The notes under the pieces are model-generated. The model ran no database searches. It had not been told where the DNA came from and saw only the letters and a list, made by a program, of their open reading frames with translations. From positions 1 through 8,368 of the forward strand of contig CAAGNU010000258.1 in NCBI GenBank assembly GCA_900771365.1: 8,368 nt of DNA, given 5' to 3'. Within the stretch, counting starts at the first letter, position 1, and every line of letters starts with the position of its first letter. The DNA comes from Bacteroidales bacterium (GTDB lineage: Bacteria; Bacteroidota; Bacteroidia; Bacteroidales; P3). Of this stretch, positions 1-6,300 are shown in pieces. Position numbers and translations under genes: made by a program.

Positions 1-48
1 ACCGAGAAAAAAATTAGGATATATATCCCCTATTTCAAAAATTTGTAG

Positions 49-56
49 TATATTTG
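49..56 (+). promoter_or_regulatory. Second, weaker -7 promoter element match
   Basis: TATATTTG matches TAnnTTTG exactly, but I find no TTTG-like -33 element at the usual distance upstream. If used, it would give a leader of about 250 bases containing the TGGTCA direct repeat. It is less likely than the candidate at 161-190 and may be chance. Confidence 0.2.
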
Positions 57-160
57 CAAACGATACAAACATGGTCAGCCTGGTCAACTCTGTTGCGTTT
101 GTTGGTTGAATTCAGCTTCGTTCAATCACCTATAATAAATGTTAAAATAATTTTAATTTC

Positions 161-190
161 TTTCCAAATAAAAAAATAATTGTATCTTTG
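161..190 (+). promoter_or_regulatory. Candidate Bacteroidota sigma-ABfr-type promoter
   Basis: TATCTTTG at 183-190 matches the Bacteroidota -7 consensus TAnnTTTG exactly. A TTTC at 161-164 sits 18 bases upstream and resembles the -33 TTTG element with one mismatch and slightly short spacing. Transcription would begin near 195-200, leaving a leader of roughly 110 bases before the start codon at 311. The -7 match is seen directly; its use as a promoter is inferred. In DNA this AT-rich, chance matches are possible. Confidence 0.4.
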
Positions 191-299
191 CCGATTATTT
201 TAAATTGTTATATTGGTTGTATTGTATCGATTAAAATGATGTAAATTAAATAGATGATAAAATAAGAAATAATGTATAACTAACTTTATTATTAACTAA

Positions 300-314
300 A
301 TGTATTTGTCATGA
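300..314 (+). promoter_or_regulatory. Translation start region with overlapping four-codon ORF
   Basis: The start codon at 311 has no Shine-Dalgarno sequence; the preceding 30 bases are almost all A and T, as is common in Bacteroidota. An out-of-frame ATG at 300 opens a minimal reading frame, Met-Tyr-Leu-Ser, whose TGA stop (312-314) overlaps the gene's ATG (311-313). Such an ATGA overlap could allow termination-reinitiation coupling, but a frame this short can easily arise by chance. The ATG at 311 is chosen because a complete signal peptide starts exactly there. Confidence 0.3.
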
Positions 315-376
315 AAAAACATCTACAAATCCTAGCGCTGTTAGCGGCATTAGTTCTGCCGTTGATGGCTGTGGCA
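311..376 (+). other. Signal peptide
   Basis: Residues 1-22 have a short basic start (Met-Lys-Lys-His), a hydrophobic core rich in Leu and Ala (residues 7-19), and an Ala-Val-Ala motif at 20-22 followed by Gln23. This predicts cleavage by signal peptidase I after Ala22. No cysteine lies near the cleavage site, so it is not a lipoprotein signal. Export across the inner membrane by Sec is well supported; the later step across the outer membrane cannot be decided from this window. Confidence 0.9.
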
Positions 377-3300
377 CAGGTGACAGTTCCTTACACACAG
401 GGATTTGAGGGTAGCAGCATGCCTTCGGGCTGGTCCCATATCGGGAACGGCACGGCAGCTCCGTATTCCTCGTCTACCTATGCACATTCGGGATCGTACA
501 GCCTCAAGTTCTCAGGCGCAACGACAGACAATGTCGTGGTGTTCCCCGAATTTGAAGCTGAGGCAAGTCAGTTGGAATTGACTATCTGGATGCGTCCAGA
601 GAGCTTTACCAGCTCATCTTGCGGTCAGTTTGATGTAGGTTATGTTACCTCAGCCACATCGGCATCGTCCTTTGTGGCCATGGAGACCTACAGCTATTCC
701 GATTTTTCGGCAATAGCAAGTCGCATGGTAACGTTCCCTACAGCTCCTACAGGAGCACGCATCGCTATTCGCCACCGTGCCAACTCCACTGCTTGGTACT
801 GGTTTGTTGACGATGTCGATGTCCATTACGCTCCCACATGTCCGTACATCACCCATCTGGCTGCTTCGGACATTCTCACCACATCTGCCACCCTCACTTG
901 GGACGGCAATGGCAGTTTCTCATCCTTTGTGTTGGAGTATGACTCGGTTGACTTCACTCCTGGCACAGGCCTTCACAACTACACTTCGGTGTATGACACT
1001 TCGTATGCCCTCACGGGCTTGGACAGCGGTGTTGTGTACCATGCTTACGTCCGCGCAGACTGCAGCGATGGCGACACCGGTCTTTACAGCCATTTGGCAT
1101 TCACTACCTTGGCAGCCTCTCCCGCTGGTCTTCCATTCATTTGCGATTTTGAAGAAGACGGCGTTAACGGCTGGGATCTCATCAATGGCTCTCAGTCCAA
1201 CAAATGGTATGTGGGCAGTGCTGTCAACAATGGCGGCAGCCGTTCGCTCTATATCACTAATGACAATGGCACCTCCAACGGATATAATACTAGTTCGACG
1301 AGCTACACGTATGCAACGCGTGCTATCTATTTAGATGCTGCTGGCGAGTATGCTTTCAGCTATGACTGGAGAAACCAGGGCGAGTCGAGCAACTATGACT
1401 ATATTCGTGCCTTCTTAGTTCCTGCAGATGTTGATTTTACAGCAGGCAGCACCCCTGATGGCTCTAGTAGCACATCCTCCTTCGCCAGTTGGACCGTTCC
1501 TTCTACATGGAAAGACCTTTCTGGCAGAACTTCTCCCTATACTTTGGTTCAGTCCAGCTCTTGGAACAATGTTTCCGGCTCTTTCACTGTTGCAGCCCCT
1601 GGCTCTTACAAGCTTGTTTTTGCATGGGCTAATGATGGCGGCGGCGGCTCCAATCCCGCAGGCGCTATCGACAATGTGGCTCTGATGGCACTCACTTGCC
1701 CCCAGGTGACCGACGTTGTCGTTGTTCCCAGATCCGATGAGGCAGACCTCAGTTGGACTGCTGGTGGCGAGGAGACCGAATGGATTGTCGTGTGTGGCGA
1801 AGATATGTACAACACAACCGACACCTTCTACACGGTGATGAACCTCACTCCCAACACCGACTACATGGTAAGAGTGTATGCGTACTGCGGCGTTGATGAC
1901 ACCAGCATGGGTGCTTCGGTCAGCTTCCGTACACCTTGTGTGGCTATCGAGGCTGACTCCCTGCCTTACACCATGAATTTTGACGCAGGCACTCCTTGCT
2001 GGCAGCTCTTCGACATCAATGGGGGTGTAGTGACGCCCAGCATTGACGCGTACATCTACACGACCACCGAGTATTCCTATTCTGGCTCTTCATCTCTGTA
2101 TATCTACGGCTATGACTACGGCTCGACCTATTCTGGCTATGCTGTGCTGCCGTTGTTTGATGCAGACATCAACACGCTCGAACTCACGTTCAAGTTGCGT
2201 GCTGACGAGTGGGGCGACCCCGGCCGCGTCAATGTGGGTGTGATGTCCAATCCTTCGGACCTCTCAACCTTCATCCAGGTGGCATCATACGACGCTCCTA
2301 CTGATGGCAGTTGGTCCTCTTTCGACTGCTCTTTCGCAGCCGTGCCTCTGGATCACCCCTATATCGCTATCGGCACCTTGCCCAACTATAACGATGACCT
2401 TTGGTCGTATGTTGATGATGTCGTAGTTAATGTTCTTCCCGACTGCGCACGTCCTGCCACCTTCTCCGCTCTCAGCATTGCAAGAGCCGACAGCGTGGTT
2501 CTCGGCTGGTTTGGCAACGGCGAAGCTTCCACATGGGAGCTCGCAGTCGGTCAGCCAGGTTTCAATCCCGACACCTTGACGACCACTATCACGGGTCTCT
2601 ATGACTCTGTTTATACGTTCACTGACCTCGTCAGCGGTCAGGCATACGCTGCTTACGTCCGTACCGATTGCGGCGGCGAGTATAGCGACTGGCGCGGACC
2701 TCTCAACTTCACCCCCGGCCTCTATTTGATGCATACTACGGGCAGCGACACCCTCCGCGGCTGCGGCTACACGATTGCCGACAACGGCGGCCTCAATGGC
2801 GCTTATGCCTCTAACTGCAGTTCCACCTTGGTGGTCTATCCTAACGGTGAAGACTCCACCATCCGTGTATGGGGTACCTCTTATACCGAGAGCTCTTATG
2901 ACTATATCCGCATCTACGATGGTGTTGGCACCAGCGGCACTGAGCTCTGGAGCGACTATGGCGTTAGCAATCAGCAGAACTTCGGTCCCTTCATCTCCAC
3001 CTCTGGTCCTATCACCATCACCTTCACCTCTGATGGTAGTGTGACATACGATGGTTTCGAAATCCACACCGCTTGCGCATACCTCTCATCTTGTGCAGTT
3101 CCTACCAATTTCACCGCCGACTCTGTCCTGGGCGACACCGTATGGGTCTCCTGGACCGACACGGCCAACTCCCCTGCCTTTGACCTCGTATTCGGTCCTG
3201 TAGGCATGAATCCCGATACTGTTGTGACCAACATTGTCAGCGGCCTCTCCACAACCGACTATATGTTCACCGGCCTCAGCCTCGGTATGCCTTACGATTT

Positions 3301-6300
3301 CTATGTCCGTGCAGACTGCGGCGATGAGCCCAGCATGTGGATCGGACCTGTTCAGGCAACTCCCGGCTACTTCTATCAGATGGGCATCTCTGGCTCCGAC
3401 ACTATCGTCGGCTGCGGCTGGACCATCACCGACGATGGCGGCGCTACAGGCACCTATTCTGGCAACTGTGACTACACGGTCGTTGTCAGACCCTCAGATC
3501 CCACTATGACCTTCATGATCAGTGGTAGCTCCTATACTGAGAGTTCCTACGACTATATCCGTATCTACGACGGTGTCGGCACTGGCGGCACTCAGCTCTG
3601 GAACGACTATGGCGTTTCTGCTCATCAGACCTTCAGCAGTATCCTCTCTGAGGAAGGTGCTGTCACGATTACCTTCCATTCAGATGGCAGTGTCTTCTAT
3701 GATGGCTTTGAAATCAGCCTCCAGTGCGTTCCTCTGTCTGACTGCGCACGTCCTGCCAACTTTACTATGACAGATATCACCGATGTTGACGCCTCCTTCT
3801 CTTGGGATGAACGCGGCACCTCCACCAGCTGGCAGCTTGAGTACGGTCCCGCAGGCTTCACACCTGGCGGCGACGATGCTACCATCGTCACGGCAACCGC
3901 TACCGACTGGACCATCACGGGCCTCACCCCCAGCACGCAGTATGACATCTATGTGTATGCTGATTGCGACGGCGAACTGAGCAACTACCGTATGCTCACC
4001 TTCAGTACCGCTTGTGCCCGCATCGACAGCCTGCCGTATTTCTACGGCTTTGAGGGCACCAGCACTGGCTCTTCCGCAACTATCGATGCCTGCTGGCGCA
4101 AAGGCAGTAACAGCGGCACTGAATATCCTTATCCGCAGAGCACTGCGTATAGTGGCTCTCGCAGCCTCTATTTCTATGGCTACTATTCCAGCAACTACTA
4201 TAGCTATGCAGCACTGCCCTTGTTCGATGGTGACCTTGACCAGCTCCAGCTGAAGTTCAAGATGCGCGCATCACAGAGCTACAGCTACTATGCTGCTAAT
4301 ATCACCGTAGGCGTCATGACGAATCCTAACGACATCAGCACCTTCGATCCTATCCAGACCTACAGCGCTACCAGCACCTCCACTTGGGACAGCTTCACCT
4401 GCTACCTCTCTGCATACGCTGGTGATGGCCGCTATATCGCCTTCAAGGCTACTGCTCCTAACTCGACTCAGTACTACGACTATGTCTATATTGATGATGT
4501 CGTTGTCGACTATGCACCTGATTGCGGTCCTGTCTCAGACCTCACTGTCCAGCCTGGTTCGACCACCGCTCTCGTGACCTGGTCTCCCAGTGTTGTCGGC
4601 GAATATTCTGGCGCTACTGTTGAGTACAAGGAAGCTACCGATCCCAGCTGGATCTCGCTCACCACTACGGATGCTCACATGGCTCTCACCAACCTCACCG
4701 TGAACACCAACTACCAGGTCCGTGTCACCAATCAGTGCACTGATGGTATGGGCACATCTGTTGAGACTGCCTTCCATACTGGTGACTTCGGCTGCTTGGC
4801 ACCCGACACCACGATGCCTGCCGTCGACACCATCGGCAACGGCACCTCTACGGATACTTACCTGCCTTCTTACAGTTTCTATGGCAACGGCTTCAGCCAG
4901 CAGATCTATCTTGCTTCTGAATTGACTGGCCTTGGCCAGATCACTGGCATGAAACTTAACACTTCCGGCTCTGCGCAGACTCGCCAGTGGACCATCTACC
5001 TGGCTCACACTTCCGAGAACAGCGTCAACAGTTGGATTGTTCCGGATTTCATGACTGCGGTCTGGAGCGGCTCCGTCAACTATGTGTCTGGCGGTTGGAC
5101 TGAATTCAACTTCACCACACCGTTCAGCTACAATGGCTCTGACAACCTGCTGCTCATCATTGACGACCATACCGGCAGCTACGTTAGTGGCAACAGCGCT
5201 TACGTCCACAGCCTGCCCAGCGGCCGTGTTTCCAGATACATGTATCGCGATGGTTCTGCCTATAACCCCAACAATCCTTCGATTGATGGTACAGGTACGG
5301 CAATCTCCTCTCGCGTGAATGCTATCTTCTCTGGCTATGGCTGCGCTGCTCAGTCCACTTGCGGCACTCCTCTGGTCAACGTTGAGAACGTTGAATCCAC
5401 TACTGCCGACATCATCTGGGCTCCTGGCGACAACGAGACCTCTTGGATTCTTGAGTACAAGGCAGCTTCGGACAACAACTGGACCAGCCTTGGCACTGTT
5501 ACCACTACCACCTACCACCTCACTGGCCTCAATCCTGGCTCCAACTATGCTGCTCGCGTTATCAATACCGACTGCATTGACTCCCTCACTGGCAATGTGA
5601 ACTTCACCACTGAGTGCGCTCAGATTACCACCCTGCCTTTCTTCGAGGATTTCAACTCTTGGGGCACGGGCACTGATATGATGCCTAACTGCTGGTCTCG
5701 TACCGATTCCTACAGCAGCTATCCTTATATCAGTTCAAGCTACAACCACAATGCTACCACGGGTGGCGCCATGTACATGTATCTGTCCAATAGTGGCTCT
5801 AATCATACCCATTTCACGCTGCCCGCAATCGACACCACCCAGTTCCACGCTAATCAGCTGCAGGTTATCATCAACGGTCTGAACTCTTATACCGGCTATG
5901 TCGAAGGCTTCACCGTTGGTGTGATGAGCAATCCTAACAACTGGAACACCTACGTTCCTGTTGACACTATCATCCTGCCTTCCACAACTGGCGTGTGGAC
6001 AGAATATGAGATTCCGCTCGACAGCTACAATGGCAATGGCGCATACATCACCGTTGCTGCATGGACCACCAGCAGCTATTGCTATCCCTACCTCGATGAT
6101 ATCACCGTTGAGATGATACCTTCCTGCCCCCGTCCCGATATGCTCCAGGCAACCAACGCCACTACCTCCTCTGTCGACCTCAGCTGGCATGAGCGCGGTG
6201 GTGCTACCGACTGGATTATCGAGTACGGACCTGTCGGATTCACTCTGGGAACTGGCACCATTGTTAATGCTACCAGCAACCCCTTCACCCTCACCGGTCT

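Larger units (their letters stand above)
1..310. other. AT-rich upstream non-coding region
   Basis: No supported gene lies here. The region is far richer in A and T than the gene that follows, especially from about 125 to 300, and it contains stops in all frames. It holds two matches to the Bacteroidota -7 promoter consensus (49-56 and 183-190), a close direct repeat TGGTCA at 72-77 and 81-86, and a weak inverted repeat (TTGAA near 106 and TTCAA near 120). No clear intrinsic terminator with a GC-rich stem and T-run is visible, so the end of any upstream gene must lie outside the window. I infer that this is the promoter and 5' untranslated leader of the giant gene. Confidence 0.7.
2720..4015 (+). 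repeat. Tandem CUB-Fn3 duplication, period about 650 bp
   Basis: Copy 1 spans about 2720-3367 and copy 2 about 3368-4015. Within the CUB modules the register is a constant 651 bases. In the best conserved block (2882-2965 against 3533-3616) I count 11 differences in 84 bases; 8 are synonymous and 25 of 28 residues are identical. The Fn3 halves are much less alike than the CUB halves. The pattern shows an in-frame tandem duplication followed by selection to keep the CUB sequence. Confidence 0.85.

Noticed and set aside
71..109. Twelve-codon ORF in the leader (starting ATGGTCAGC)
   Set aside because: No ribosome binding signal, no recognisable leader-peptide features such as a run of one amino acid, and no attenuator hairpin after it. 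Chance is the simplest explanation.
72..126. Possible operator or terminator: TGGTCA direct repeat and TTGAA/TTCAA inverted repeat
   Set aside because: The direct repeat is only six bases, and the stem is five pairs with a long loop and no T-run. Neither is strong enough to call a regulatory site.
777..1334. Plus-strand open frame of 185 codons in another frame
   Set aside because: It lies wholly inside the giant gene, crosses J and Fn3 module borders that are coherent in the main frame, and has a low-complexity Ser/Thr/Leu/Ala composition typical of an out-of-frame shadow.
2720..4015. Assembly artefact as the source of the CUB-Fn3 tandem repeat
   Set aside because: The copies differ at many silent and some replacement sites and keep the frame, which fits a true old duplication rather than a read-collapse or misjoin.
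4535..5518. Long antisense open frame (327 codons), with similar ones at 2285-3067, 5735-6190, 6308-6901 and 7727-8275
   Set aside because: All are in exact register with the sense codons. An antisense stop in this register needs a sense TTA, CTA or TCA codon, which this gene rarely uses because it prefers C-ending codons. The translations show no domain or signal and overlap strongly supported sense coding.
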